From: Altererythrobacter aquiaggeris
GTDB lineage: Bacteria; Pseudomonadota; Alphaproteobacteria; Sphingomonadales; Sphingomonadaceae
DNA length: 64,000 bases
NCBI RefSeq assembly: GCF_037154015.1
Contig: NZ_JBANRL010000001.1
Location: forward strand, 186,001-250,000
Direction of reading: 5' to 3'
The position numbers and the translations under genes were made by a program. This document shows, piece after piece, positions 26,407-35,624 of this stretch (the first letter of the stretch is position 1; each line of letters starts with the position of its first letter). The notes beneath the pieces were generated by a model. The model was given only the letters and a program-made list of their open reading frames with translations, ran no database searches and was not told where the DNA came from.

Positions 26407-27450
26407 ATGAAGGCGACCCAGAAGGATTTCAGAACGGTTGCGCGCAGGGCCGCCCGCCAGTGCCGGATTTTCTTTTTTTGCGGTCCTGACGAAGCGGGCG
26501 CATCGGCTGCGGCATTGCAGGTTCTGGAGTTGCTGGACCATCCGGGCGAGCGGATCGAACTTTCAGGAGCGGCGCTTCGCAAAGATCCGGTATTACTTGG
26601 CGACGAGGCGCGCTCTACATCCCTGTTTGGCGGCAGCCGGCATATCTACGTCCGCGCCAACGGCGAGGAGGCTCACGACGCGCTCAAAATTCTGATCGAT
26701 AACACAGATGAATTTGCGGGCGATGCAGCGCCTGTCCTTGTTGTCGCTACCTCTGCGACAGACAAGTCGCGAACCGCCAAATTGCTGGCGAAGCGAGACG
26801 ATGCGTTGGTCGCAATGTTCTGGCCTCCCGACTTGGGGTCGGTTTCGGCAGCTGTCCGGTCAATGGCCGATGCTGCCGGATTGCGGCTGAACGGCGATAT
26901 CGCCGAACGCATCGCACGCGGTGCCGGGCTCGATGTCCGGTTGGCGCAAAGCGAAATCACGAAGTTGGCACTATATTTGGATGCTTCGCAGCAATCTCCG
27001 CGCAATGCCGATGCCGAAGCACTGGAAGCAATTGGCGCGACAACCGAAGAAGACGGCTTCATGCCGCTCGTAAATGCGGTCTTGTCGGGCGAAACGGGAA
27101 AGCTGGCTGGCGAACTGAAGCGGATGCGCGATTTATCGCTCAATCCGGTCGGGTTATTGCTGGCCTTCGAACGCCGGACTGCCCAGCTGGCGCAGCTTTC
27201 GGCAAAGCTTGGCAGCAGCCGCGATGCCGAACGGCTGGTTGATGCGGAGAAGCGGGCCCACCGGATTTTCTGGAAAGACCAGCGCGACATTACCAACCAG
27301 CTTGGCCGGTGGCAGGGCAAGAAACTCGAACTGTTGATCGAGCGCATGATCGAGCTGCACCGTGAATTGTTGGCCAATAGCGCTGCAGGCGAATTGCTGC
27401 TTGCGCAGGCGCTTGCCCGGATCGCGCGGTCTGCCAGGGGCAAAGGGTAG
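26407..27450 (+). CDS. holA: DNA polymerase III subunit delta
   Basis: A 347-aa clamp-loader subunit that opens the beta sliding clamp. N-terminal Rossmann-like AAA+ fold (RIFFFCGPDEAGASAAA), beta-clamp-interacting hydrophobic region DEARSTSLFGGSRHIYV, domain II helix GAGLDVRLAQSEITKLALYLD, and C-terminal collar helices ending in AQALARIARSA. It is last in the DUF3576-leuS-lptE-holA series. The next gene starts a different functional block. Confidence 0.94.
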   Translation: MKATQKDFRTVARRAARQCRIFFFCGPDEAGASAAALQVLELLDHPGERIELSGAALRKDPVLLGDEARSTSLFGGSRHIYVRANGEEAHDALKILIDNTDEFAGDAAPVLVVATSATDKSRTAKLLAKRDDALVAMFWPPDLGSVSAAVRSMADAAGLRLNGDIAERIARGAGLDVRLAQSEITKLALYLDASQQSPRNADAEALEAIGATTEEDGFMPLVNAVLSGETGKLAGELKRMRDLSLNPVGLLLAFERRTAQLAQLSAKLGSSRDAERLVDAEKRAHRIFWKDQRDITNQLGRWQGKKLELLIERMIELHRELLANSAAGELLLAQALARIARSARGKG

Positions 27451-27557
27451 CCGGCGTCCCGACGATAAGGGGATTCACTTATGGTCAACAATGATTTAAC
27501 TGTCGCTCAATATAGGTAGTTACACGCAATCCCGTGTGCCGTAACTTAGGCCTGGCA

Positions 27558-28964
27558 ATGAACGCATCAGTCACATTTGTCAGAGATGCAGCATCGTCCG
27601 AATGGACGATGCGGGATACGCGCCCGCTCGCGCCCTCGCTGGAACGGCGCAGGCTGCGGCTTTATCTCGGGCTGATGATCGCGGACATCATTTGCCTGAT
27701 CACAGGTTTTTTTCTGGCCGGAGGGCTTTACCTCGGGCAGTGGCCCGCACCGATAGCGATGCTATCAGCCCAGCTTCTTTTGCCACTGTTTCTTACCATC
27801 ATGCTTTATCAGGGTGCCTATTCGATCAAGGTGTTGACGGATCGCCGGTTTGCAATTCAGCGCGGTTTTCTGGCGCTGCTGGTTTCGTCGGCTCTCCTGA
27901 TCTTCATTACATTTTACACCAAATCGACGACAACCTTCTCGCGCGGCATTTTTACGGTGGCGCTGCTGTTTACCGCATTATTCATGGCCACTGCCCGTGT
28001 GATGATGGCGACCCTCGTCGGCAAGATCTGGAATTCGAACGTCAGGAATGTATTACTCATCCATGCCGGAGGCCCGGCAGTCGTAATCGATCATGCAATC
28101 GATTTGGATGCGACGGCCATGGAATTACGCCCTGACCGCGCCGACCCGCACAGCCTCGACAAGCTGGGCCGCTATCTTGTCAACATGGACAGGGTTATCG
28201 TCAGCTGTCTGCCAGAGGACCGTATAAACTGGGCATATGTTATGCGCGCCGCCGGTGTGCGCGGCGAACTGGTCACGACAAATTTGCAGGAAATCCAGCC
28301 TCTCGGGATTGAAAGCGCCGGCTCGGAAGTTTCCTTGATCGTCTCAAGCGGTCCGCTCGGTCTTCGGGCGAGGGCTCTCAAGCGTATGTTCGACGTTGGA
28401 TTTGCGGCAGTCGCTATCGTCATCACATTGCCAATCATGTTAATCGCCGCGGCTGCGATCAAGCTGGACAGCCCCGGGCCGGTCCTGTTCGTGCAGCGGC
28501 GACTGGGACGCGGCAACCGGTTTTTCGAAATGCTGAAATTCCGTTCGATGTTTGCCGAGAATACCGATGTCTCGGGCGTTCGTTCGGCAAGTCCGGATGA
28601 TGACCGGGTGACGCGGGTCGGCCGGTTCATGCGAAGCACGAGCATCGATGAATTGCCACAGCTGTTCAACGTGTTGTGGGGCGATATGAGCGTAGTGGGC
28701 CCGCGCCCGCATGCTTTGGGATCACAAGCAGGATCGAAACTGTTTTGGGAAGTGGATGACACTTACTGGCACCGGCACCGCCTTCGTCCGGGCCTCACCG
28801 GTCTGGCGCAGATTCGCGGTTTTCGCGGCGCCACGATGTATGAAAGCGACCTGCAAGACAGGTTGAACGCTGATCTGGAGTACATCACAGACTGGAACCT
28901 GTTTCGTGACCTCACAATCGTCCTCAAAACGGGAAAAGTGCTCAATCACGATAAAGCGTTTTAG
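27558..28964 (+). CDS. Polyprenyl-phosphate sugar-1-phosphate transferase (EPS initiating enzyme)
   Basis: A 468-aa membrane enzyme. Four N-terminal helices (from about LYLGLMIADIICLITGFFLAG), a central CoA-binding-like domain (NVLLIHAGGPAVV), then the bacterial sugar transferase domain: KRMFDVGFAAVAIVITLP, LDSPGPVLFVQRRLGRG, FEMLKFRSM, STSIDELPQLFNVLWGDMS and RLRPGLTGLAQIRG. It loads the first sugar phosphate onto undecaprenyl phosphate, starting polymer assembly. ATG 27558 is preferred to an upstream GTG (27534). First gene of the polysaccharide locus; 107 bp of AT-rich sequence precede it. Confidence 0.92.
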   Translation: MNASVTFVRDAASSEWTMRDTRPLAPSLERRRLRLYLGLMIADIICLITGFFLAGGLYLGQWPAPIAMLSAQLLLPLFLTIMLYQGAYSIKVLTDRRFAIQRGFLALLVSSALLIFITFYTKSTTTFSRGIFTVALLFTALFMATARVMMATLVGKIWNSNVRNVLLIHAGGPAVVIDHAIDLDATAMELRPDRADPHSLDKLGRYLVNMDRVIVSCLPEDRINWAYVMRAAGVRGELVTTNLQEIQPLGIESAGSEVSLIVSSGPLGLRARALKRMFDVGFAAVAIVITLPIMLIAAAAIKLDSPGPVLFVQRRLGRGNRFFEMLKFRSMFAENTDVSGVRSASPDDDRVTRVGRFMRSTSIDELPQLFNVLWGDMSVVGPRPHALGSQAGSKLFWEVDDTYWHRHRLRPGLTGLAQIRGFRGATMYESDLQDRLNADLEYITDWNLFRDLTIVLKTGKVLNHDKAF

Positions 28965-29020
28965 GCCCCGCGAACACCATCACTGCGTGCGTGCGAATTG
29001 AGGCTAAACAATTAAATGAT

Positions 29021-29036
29021 TAGGTGCTATTACCTA
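29021..29036. promoter_or_regulatory. Short inverted repeat upstream of the secreted small protein
   Basis: TAGGT-N6-ACCTA lies 26 bp before the GTG of the 29063 gene in an AT-rich 98-bp gap. It could be an operator. A related half-site, TAGGTAGTTAC, occurs before the first gene of the locus near 27515-27525. Confidence 0.25.
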
Positions 29037-29062
29037 CCAGCAATCTCAAAGGGATGTAAAAC

Positions 29063-29440
29063 GTGAACCGGTTTCAAAATTTTGGCACTGCATTGGCGAT
29101 GGGCGCGCTGATAGTCTCTGCTTCGGCACAAGCTGCAACGCGGTCTGCTGCAGTTTTGCCGCAAGATGTAGTGGTTCATCCGGTCATGCCCGAGGGCGCT
29201 GAAATCATTAATGACGATGCGCTGGATTATTGTTTCAAAGGCGATATTTTCTCGAGGCGGGGTGTTTTGCTTGAAGCTGATGCCGCCTGCGGCAAAAGTG
29301 CAGGCACTGCGGATGCAGGCAATTCGTTCCTTCAGGGCGGTGGCACCATCATGGCAGCAATCACTGGTTTGTTGGCAGTAGTCGGTATTGTGTCGGCGCT
29401 GGGCAATGACAACGCCGTTCCGGACAGCCCGGGCGGTTGA
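29063..29440 (+). CDS. Small secreted protein of unknown function in the EPS locus
   Basis: A 125-aa protein with a signal peptide (LGTALAMGALIVSASAQA-like, ending before ATRSA). The start is GTG 29063 after AAAGGGATG. Two Cys (DYCFKG and DAACGKS) could form a disulfide. A Gly-rich hydrophobic helix, GGGTIMAAITGLLAVVGIVSALG, near the C-terminus looks like a membrane-associating or oligomerising segment. No family recognised. Its place between the initiating transferase and the ligase suggests an accessory role in the polymer machinery. Confidence 0.65.
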   Translation: MNRFQNFGTALAMGALIVSASAQAATRSAAVLPQDVVVHPVMPEGAEIINDDALDYCFKGDIFSRRGVLLEADAACGKSAGTADAGNSFLQGGGTIMAAITGLLAVVGIVSALGNDNAVPDSPGG

Positions 29441-29502
29441 TTGCTGTGCACTTCGCCCAGGGGCCGAGTGCAAATCGGAACCTGAAGCGGTATCGATAGC
29501 GG

Positions 29503-30867
29503 ATGAACGGCCCCTACCGCGTTTGGGTGGCCGCAGTGCTGCTTGTGTCTGCAATGATATTGGGCGGCGGCGGCACATTAAACCCGCGAAATGAAATACT
29601 GTTGCAACTGTTGTATGCTGCAACGTTTCTGGCATTGATCGCCGCGTATTTACGCGGTCCGGCAGGCGGGGGCGCGAGCACCCATCGGGTACCGCGCATG
29701 GCCTGGTTACTCACAATACTGATTCTGGCGCTACCGGTCATGCAGCTTGTGCCGCTGCCACCTTCGATTTGGCAGGCGTTGCCCGGCCGAGAACCGCTGA
29801 TGGTCATATTGGCGCAGATTGGCGAGCAGGATAGCTGGCGACCGCTAAGCATGACGCCCGACCGGACGCTGGCATCGCTGCTGGCCATGGTCCCGCCGGT
29901 TTTTCTGATGCTTTGGTTGGCTGGCTGCGAGCAATTCCAGCGCCGGCAGATTGTCAGCTTGGTTGCCGCAGTGGCCGCCATTTCCGTCGCGCTTGGCGCT
30001 CTGCAAATGTCATCGGGCGAAGCCGGCGGATGGCGGCTGTACCAACATACGCATATGGGCTTTCTGGTGGGCTTTCAGGCCAGCCGAAACGCGCAAGCCA
30101 CTTTGTTGCTGATCGGGTTATGCGCTCTGCTGCCGCTTGGGGCGACCCTGGCATTACGGCTGGGCGACCGAGCGGGCCGATTGTTACACGGCGGGTTCGC
30201 ACTCTTGCTGGGCACGGGCATTTTTCTGACCGGATCAAGAGCCGGCATCGTACTTCTTGTGGTGCCGGCCGCGATCCACCTAATCGCCTTTCATGGTGCG
30301 GTACGTAGGATACCGGTCCGGATTATATCGGCGGTGATTGTGGGCACCGGTGCGCTGTTTGCCATTGTTGCCCTTTGGCGCCCGGCATCGGTGTCAAAAG
30401 TCCTGGGCCGTTTTTCCGGCACACCGGAGGGCCGCGCAGATCTGTGGGCGGACACCTGGTTTGCCGTCACCCAAACTTGGCCGGCGGGCGCTGGGATGGG
30501 CAGTTTCATCCCGATGTTTACTGCTGCCGAACGCCTCGAAGCCGTTGATCCCAGCTATCCGGTCAGGGCGCACAACGACTGGTTGGAATTTACGCTCGAA
30601 GGCGGGCTGCCCGGACTGCTGGTTCTGGGCGTGATTGCGGCTTTGCTGGCTAGACTGACTTTGACAGGCAAGCCGGCATTCTCTGCACCGTCAAGCGAGG
30701 TATCGCACGCGTCTGGACTGTGGCTTTTCGCAGTTGGTAGCTTGACGGTGATAGCCTTGCATTCCATTGTCGATTACCCGTTTCGATCCATGTCGATTGC
30801 TTGCCTGGGGGCGACCGCGGCCGCGTGCCTGTTTCCGCACAAGAACCCATCAAGGCAAACATTCTAA
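29503..30867 (+). CDS. O-antigen ligase/polymerase family membrane protein
   Basis: A 454-aa integral membrane protein with about ten helices. The Wzy_C-type signature is TGSRAGIVLLVVPAAIHL followed by a large loop and AHNDWLEFTLEGGLPGLLVLG, which carries the catalytic-site Arg/His region of the O-antigen ligase superfamily. It should polymerise repeat units (Wzy) or ligate them to an acceptor (WaaL). A second candidate polymerase lies at 43229-44581. Its stop is 34 bp before the start chosen for the Wza-like gene. Confidence 0.85.
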   Translation: MNGPYRVWVAAVLLVSAMILGGGGTLNPRNEILLQLLYAATFLALIAAYLRGPAGGGASTHRVPRMAWLLTILILALPVMQLVPLPPSIWQALPGREPLMVILAQIGEQDSWRPLSMTPDRTLASLLAMVPPVFLMLWLAGCEQFQRRQIVSLVAAVAAISVALGALQMSSGEAGGWRLYQHTHMGFLVGFQASRNAQATLLLIGLCALLPLGATLALRLGDRAGRLLHGGFALLLGTGIFLTGSRAGIVLLVVPAAIHLIAFHGAVRRIPVRIISAVIVGTGALFAIVALWRPASVSKVLGRFSGTPEGRADLWADTWFAVTQTWPAGAGMGSFIPMFTAAERLEAVDPSYPVRAHNDWLEFTLEGGLPGLLVLGVIAALLARLTLTGKPAFSAPSSEVSHASGLWLFAVGSLTVIALHSIVDYPFRSMSIACLGATAAACLFPHKNPSRQTF

Positions 30868-30901
30868 AATGCGATTCTGCGATTTTTTGGAGCTGCGCTG
30901 T

Positions 30902-31594
30902 TTGAACCGAATTTTGGCTCGTTTCGTAATCTGCCTGGCGGCTGCTTCGATATTGGCAGCGTGCGCGGGCGCGCCTCCACCGCTGCCTGCCGGGACTGCC
31001 GCGTACGAAACAATTCCTGCACCAACGAACACCGCGCCGCTGCCTTACCGGTTGGCGGCCGGAGATGTCATCAGTGTGCAGGTATTTCAGGAGCCCGAAT
31101 TGAGTCTGGAGAAGGTGCCGGTTGATGAAGCAGGCAGCATCCAGTTGCCGCTAATCGGACAGATCGATGCGCAAGGCCTGACCGCCGTCGGGCTTAGCGA
31201 GGTTATCACCGACCGGCTCGGGGCACGTTACATCAGGGATCCGCGCGTCGTGGTTCAGGTGGTGCAGCGCACAGCGCGGTACGTTACTGTCGAAGGCCAG
31301 GTGCGAGAGCCTGGCGTGTACGAGGTTGACCGGGAAGACACTTTGTTGTCCGCTCTGGCCCGTGCCCGAAGTCCGACCGATGTGGCTAAACTGAACGAAA
31401 TCGTCGTGTTTCGAAAAGTAAATGGCAGTAGGCTCGGCGCCGTTTTCAATCTGGAGGATATTCGCACCGGCAGGGCGCCCGATCCGCAGATCATCGGCGG
31501 AGACACGGTGGTTGTGGGCTTTTCCAGCCTGAAAGGCGCCTTCCGCGATTTCCTGCGCGCCGCACCTGCCCTCAATGTATTTACTTTATTCTAG
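30902..31594 (+). CDS. Wza-like polysaccharide export lipoprotein
   Basis: A 230-aa outer-membrane export protein. TTG 30902 has GGAG 9 nt upstream and begins an ideal lipoprotein signal (FVICLAAASILAACAG); an in-frame ATG at 30869 is the alternative. The Poly_export domain is YRLAAGDVISVQVFQEPELS, with SLBB-like parts after TVEGQVREPGVYEVDRED. It forms the outer-membrane channel or its periplasmic part for the polymer and is expected to work with the adjacent Wzc-like kinase. It is shorter than E. coli Wza (about 380 aa), as is usual in sphingomonads. Confidence 0.9.
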   Translation: MNRILARFVICLAAASILAACAGAPPPLPAGTAAYETIPAPTNTAPLPYRLAAGDVISVQVFQEPELSLEKVPVDEAGSIQLPLIGQIDAQGLTAVGLSEVITDRLGARYIRDPRVVVQVVQRTARYVTVEGQVREPGVYEVDREDTLLSALARARSPTDVAKLNEIVVFRKVNGSRLGAVFNLEDIRTGRAPDPQIIGGDTVVVGFSSLKGAFRDFLRAAPALNVFTLF

Positions 31595-31603
31595 GCCCGC
31601 ACG

Positions 31604-33880
31604 GTGACTCAGCCATCCCAGACCCCGCCATCTCAGGCCCAGCCATCTCAAGCCCAGATAGACAGCGAGCCAGTGGGCGCCAATTATCCGCAAGGCACGT
31701 TTCAGGGCTTGATGCCTGAATTCGATCTCAGGCATCTGCTGGCTACCTTGCGCGGACAACTTGTGCCCATCTTGGTCATCTTGACCATTGCGGCCTTGCT
31801 TGGCGCGATCTGGACCATGTTCCAGACACCCAAATATACCTCCGCTGTGTCGCTGCAAATCGACGATTTGGCTGGTCAGGTGCTCGAAAGCGGCGACGAG
31901 GTTCAGGCCAGTAGCTCGGACTATGACGTTGACCGGTTTCTGAACACGCAGCTTGATGTAATCCAGAGTTATGCGGTGTCGGAAAAAGTTGTCGAAACGC
32001 TGAAACTGGCTGACGATCAACAATTTTTGGGCGCCATGATGATCGATCCGGCAACGATGCCTGATGATCCGCGGCAGAAAAAGGTTATCGCCGTCAGCGC
32101 GCTGAGATCTGCAATGATCGTCAGCCTGCCGCGACAGTCCCGCATCGCAACCTTGGCGGTGGTGTCCGCTGATCCGGTCATGTCCGCCAAACTGGCGGAT
32201 GGGTATGGCGCGGCAATCATCGAAACAAATCTCGAGCGTAAATTCGATAGCACCGCCTATGCGCGCGATTTCGTAGCGGAGCAGCTTGCCGAGGCGAAGG
32301 AGCGGCTCGAACTGTCCGAAGGCGAGCTTAACGCTTATGCGCGCCAAGCCGGGCTGATCCGCTTGCGCGGTGATGAAAGTAGCGAATCCGGCGGTACGGA
32401 AACTTCGATCACAACGTCCAGTCTGGTGCAGATGAACCAGGCCGCGATCGATGCGCGGACAAAACGTATCGAAACAGAAGGCCGTTGGCGAGTGGTTGCC
32501 GCTTCCGATCCGATGAATTCACGCGAAGTCATGTCGAATGCCACCGTTCAAAATCTGCTGACCCGGAGGGCAGACATTCAGGCCCAGCTTGAGGATGAGC
32601 GTACGAGGCATCTTGCCGAGCATCCCAATGTCCAGCGGCTCGAGGCGCAGCTTGCCGTCATCAACCGGCAAATTGCCGGGATTGTTTCCGGCGTCCGCAA
32701 GGGGGTCGAATCCGAATATCGTAGCGCCCTTGAAAACGAACAGGCGTTGAACCGGCAAGTGGCAGCGATGAAGGGCGACACTCTGGGTGAGCAGGATCGC
32801 AGCGTTCAGTATAATTTGCTCCAGCGCGAAGCGGATACCAACCGGGCACTGTATGACGGATTGCTGCAGCGGTTTCAGGAATTGACCGCTGCCGCAGGTG
32901 TCTCGAGCAGCAATATCGCCTTGATTGACAAGGCTCAGGTGCAAAATGCACCTTCCTCGCCAAATCTGATTCTGAACATACTTTACGCGTTATTCGTCGG
33001 CCTGTTTGCCGCTGCGTTGTATGTATTTGTTAAGCTGCAGCTTGATGACGCGGTAAGAACGCCCGAAAATGTCGATACAATGCTCGGGCTGCGAACGCTG
33101 GGTATTATCCCATACGCCGGAACGGAAAACATTGTCGAAGAGCTCTCCGATCCCAAGTCGAGTGTAGCTGAATCATACAATTCTCTGCGCGGGGCAATTG
33201 GCTTCGCCGCAGACGGCAAAGTCTCTCCATTGCTTGTGACAAGCGTGTCTCCGTCAGAAGGCAAGTCTACCAGCAGTTATGCTCTGACCCGCGGCTTCGG
33301 ACGGATCCGCGGCAAGGTGGTGCTGGTCGATACCGATATGCGCCGCCCTTCGACCCATAAACTGCTCGGGCTGAAAAACGAAACCGGGCTTTCAAGTGTT
33401 TTGAGCGGCAATGCCGATCTTGCGGACGCGCTACAAAAACTGGATGATTCAAATATCTGGGTGATCACGTCGGGCCCAATCCCGGATAGCCCCAGTGAAT
33501 TGCTCGCAGCTGATACGATGGGGCAATTGCTCGCACAGCTTGACCATGATTTTGATATGGTTGTGCTGGACAGTGCGCCCATTCTCGGGCTGGCCGATGC
33601 GCCGCTGCTGTCATCACTTGTCTCTACGACATTGGTAGTAATCGAATCCGGGTTGAACGGCCGCAAGGCAGTACACGAATCCCTGCGCAGGGTCAGACAG
33701 GCCCGCGGAAACATAATCGGGGCCGTACTTACCAAATTCGATCCGGCGCATAGCTCCAATTACGGCGGCAGCTATGGGCGTGATTATTACACTTACGGCG
33801 ATGGTTCCAAACCGGCGCGCAACCCGGTCAAAACATGGCTGGGATCGCAGATTGGTGGTCAGAGCAGTAAGAGACAGTGA
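31604..33880 (+). CDS. Wzc-like polysaccharide co-polymerase and tyrosine autokinase
   Basis: A 758-aa inner-membrane protein. TM1 is at about 53-72 (LVPILVILTIAALLGAIW), then a Wzz periplasmic coiled-coil domain, TM2 at about 455-475, and a BY-kinase domain: Walker A SPSEGKST (~550), Walker A' VLVDTDMRRP (~573), Walker B MVVLDSAP (~651). The C-terminal Tyr cluster YGGSYGRDYYTYGDG is the autophosphorylation site. Cycles of phosphorylation control polymer length. Start GTG 31604. The N-terminus carries a short PSQ/AQ repeat. It overlaps the next gene by 4 bp. Confidence 0.95.
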   Translation: MTQPSQTPPSQAQPSQAQIDSEPVGANYPQGTFQGLMPEFDLRHLLATLRGQLVPILVILTIAALLGAIWTMFQTPKYTSAVSLQIDDLAGQVLESGDEVQASSSDYDVDRFLNTQLDVIQSYAVSEKVVETLKLADDQQFLGAMMIDPATMPDDPRQKKVIAVSALRSAMIVSLPRQSRIATLAVVSADPVMSAKLADGYGAAIIETNLERKFDSTAYARDFVAEQLAEAKERLELSEGELNAYARQAGLIRLRGDESSESGGTETSITTSSLVQMNQAAIDARTKRIETEGRWRVVAASDPMNSREVMSNATVQNLLTRRADIQAQLEDERTRHLAEHPNVQRLEAQLAVINRQIAGIVSGVRKGVESEYRSALENEQALNRQVAAMKGDTLGEQDRSVQYNLLQREADTNRALYDGLLQRFQELTAAAGVSSSNIALIDKAQVQNAPSSPNLILNILYALFVGLFAAALYVFVKLQLDDAVRTPENVDTMLGLRTLGIIPYAGTENIVEELSDPKSSVAESYNSLRGAIGFAADGKVSPLLVTSVSPSEGKSTSSYALTRGFGRIRGKVVLVDTDMRRPSTHKLLGLKNETGLSSVLSGNADLADALQKLDDSNIWVITSGPIPDSPSELLAADTMGQLLAQLDHDFDMVVLDSAPILGLADAPLLSSLVSTTLVVIESGLNGRKAVHESLRRVRQARGNIIGAVLTKFDPAHSSNYGGSYGRDYYTYGDGSKPARNPVKTWLGSQIGGQSSKRQ

Positions 33881-35061
33881 AATTAAACCGTATTGCAACG
33901 ATGGGAGCCGCGCTATTTGCAGTCTTCTACGCGGTTGCGGTGACGGGCAGCGGGCTGGACCGGGCAGGTGCTGATTCGGTTGAGATCGCAGGCAAAAATT
34001 TTGCACCCTTTCTCGCCCGATCGAACATCGCGCTTTCGCTCGACAGCGCGCGGCTCGGCGCCGACAACGTTGCACTGGCCTATGCCAGACGGGCAGTCAG
34101 CGCGGTTCCGATGGAAGCATCAGCAAGCGCCCAACTCGGCTCGCTGCTATTGGCCGGATCGCGGCTTGGCCTGGCAGATCGTGCGTTCAAAGCTGCGGCG
34201 CTGCTTGGCTGGCGCGATCAGAGAACGCAGGCATATTGGGCGGCAAAATCACTACAGCAACAAGATTACGCAGCAGCCACGCTGCGAATTGACGCATTGT
34301 ACCGGACCGATCCGGACAATCTTGCGGCCAATGTTCTAATTGGCAGTTTGGAACGGACTCCCGCCGGACGGGCCGCGCTCGTCAATAGGCTGCGCATTAG
34401 CCCGTCCTGGATTTCCGATTACGCCGCCGGCGCTGCAAACCTTCCCACACAGGATCGGACAGGAAGACTGGACGTGCTTGGCCGCGCCGCGCTGCTGGGA
34501 GCCCGGCCGCGGTGCCAGGCCATTTTCGGGGCGATTAACGATTTGACATACAATGCGCGCGAACCGGTCGATGCGCGGCGATTATGGGCAATTGCCTGTG
34601 ACCGCGAAAGCGCTGGGGCCATGATAGCCAATGGCGAATTTGTATTGGACGCACGGCAATTTGCAACGCCGTTCGACTGGAAACTTCGTGCCGAAAACGA
34701 CGCTGGAGCGGTGATCATTAACAATCGTCTGGAGATCTGGAATACCAGTGATCGGCCAACGGTCGTCGCAGAACAGATGCTCACACTTCCTGCTGGCGAG
34801 GCCAGCCTGAAATGGGCTGCAACCGGTCTTGCACCGCTTGCGGTTGACCAAATGGTCAATCTAAAGTGCGGTTCAAGAGATCTTCGTCTGCGAAGGAGCG
34901 GTGGTTCGTCGGAAGCGGATAGCCCCCGGCAGGTGATGGTCACTATCCCTCGCGGTTGTCCGGCTCAATTGCTACAAGTGCGGTTAGCCGGCCCTGTCAG
35001 CGAGGCATATTTGCTTCGAATTTCAGCATCTCTTCCCGAAAAGGCCGGGTCCGTTTCATGA
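33877..35061 (+). CDS. Periplasmic helical (TPR-like) protein of the EPS locus
   Basis: A 394-aa protein starting with GTG inside the kinase stop (GTGA). It has an N-terminal signal or anchor (ATMGAALFAVFYAVAV), then helical repeats of TPR type (ALAYARRAVSAVPMEASASAQLGSLLLAG; GLADRAFKAAALLGW). The C-terminal half is beta-rich (AGAVIINNRLEIWNTSDRP), unlike TPR. It is followed by an overlapping acetyltransferase gene. Possibly a scaffold for polymer export or modification; no enzyme motif seen. Confidence 0.7.
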   Translation: MKLNRIATMGAALFAVFYAVAVTGSGLDRAGADSVEIAGKNFAPFLARSNIALSLDSARLGADNVALAYARRAVSAVPMEASASAQLGSLLLAGSRLGLADRAFKAAALLGWRDQRTQAYWAAKSLQQQDYAAATLRIDALYRTDPDNLAANVLIGSLERTPAGRAALVNRLRISPSWISDYAAGAANLPTQDRTGRLDVLGRAALLGARPRCQAIFGAINDLTYNAREPVDARRLWAIACDRESAGAMIANGEFVLDARQFATPFDWKLRAENDAGAVIINNRLEIWNTSDRPTVVAEQMLTLPAGEASLKWAATGLAPLAVDQMVNLKCGSRDLRLRRSGGSSEADSPRQVMVTIPRGCPAQLLQVRLAGPVSEAYLLRISASLPEKAGSVS

Positions 35062-35624
35062 GCATCCTTGACGCACGCGCTGCCAAGCCCACGCAGGGCG
35101 GTGCGAGTTTCACCTTGCAAAACCGCTTATGCAGGATCGTTTTCCGGCTTGTCTGGCTATCCACTTGCAGATGGACGCCGCGGTCTGCAAACCGGTGGCG
35201 TGTGCTCATCCTGCGGCTGTTTGGCGCGCGCATACAGTTTACGGCAACCGTCTATGGTTCTGCGCGGATATGGCTGCCCGGCAATCTGGTTATGGAAGAT
35301 TATGCAACTCTCGGCCCACACACCGACTGCTATAATATTGCACCGGTCAAATTAGAAGCGCACGCGATTGTTTCGCAGCGAGCGGTCCTGTGCACCGGCA
35401 CGCATGATCACAGCGACCCTGCCTTTCAATTATACGCGCGTCCCATAACAGTCGGATTGCAGGCGTGGGTCGCAGCCGAAGCCTTCGTCGGCCCAGGAGT
35501 TATTATCGGCCCGGGCGCAGTTTTGGGAGCGCGGGCCGCTGCGTTTGCCGACCTTGATGCCTGGATTATTTATTCCGGCAACCCCGCAATGCCGCTTGGA
35601 CCGCGTAAACTGGGGGTTGAGTGA
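35058..35624 (+). CDS. Hexapeptide-repeat acetyltransferase (WcaF-like)
   Basis: A 188-aa left-handed beta-helix acyltransferase. ATG 35058 overlaps the previous stop. LPGNLVMEDYATLGPHTDCYNIAPVKL, with TGTHDHSDPAF as the catalytic His region, and VGPGVIIGPGAVLGARAAAF as hexapeptide coils, match the colanic-acid WcaF group. It should O-acetylate a sugar in the polymer. Its 3' end overlaps the oppositely oriented glycosyltransferase gene by 55 bp. Polymer acetylation would fit the SGNH hydrolase 4 kb away. Confidence 0.88.
   Translation: MSILDARAAKPTQGGASFTLQNRLCRIVFRLVWLSTCRWTPRSANRWRVLILRLFGARIQFTATVYGSARIWLPGNLVMEDYATLGPHTDCYNIAPVKLEAHAIVSQRAVLCTGTHDHSDPAFQLYARPITVGLQAWVAAEAFVGPGVIIGPGAVLGARAAAFADLDAWIIYSGNPAMPLGPRKLGVE

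Noticed and set aside
29446-29471. Terminator after the small secreted protein
   Set aside because: TGCACT/AGTGCA can pair, but the stem is short and bulged and there is no T-run; probably read-through into the ligase gene.
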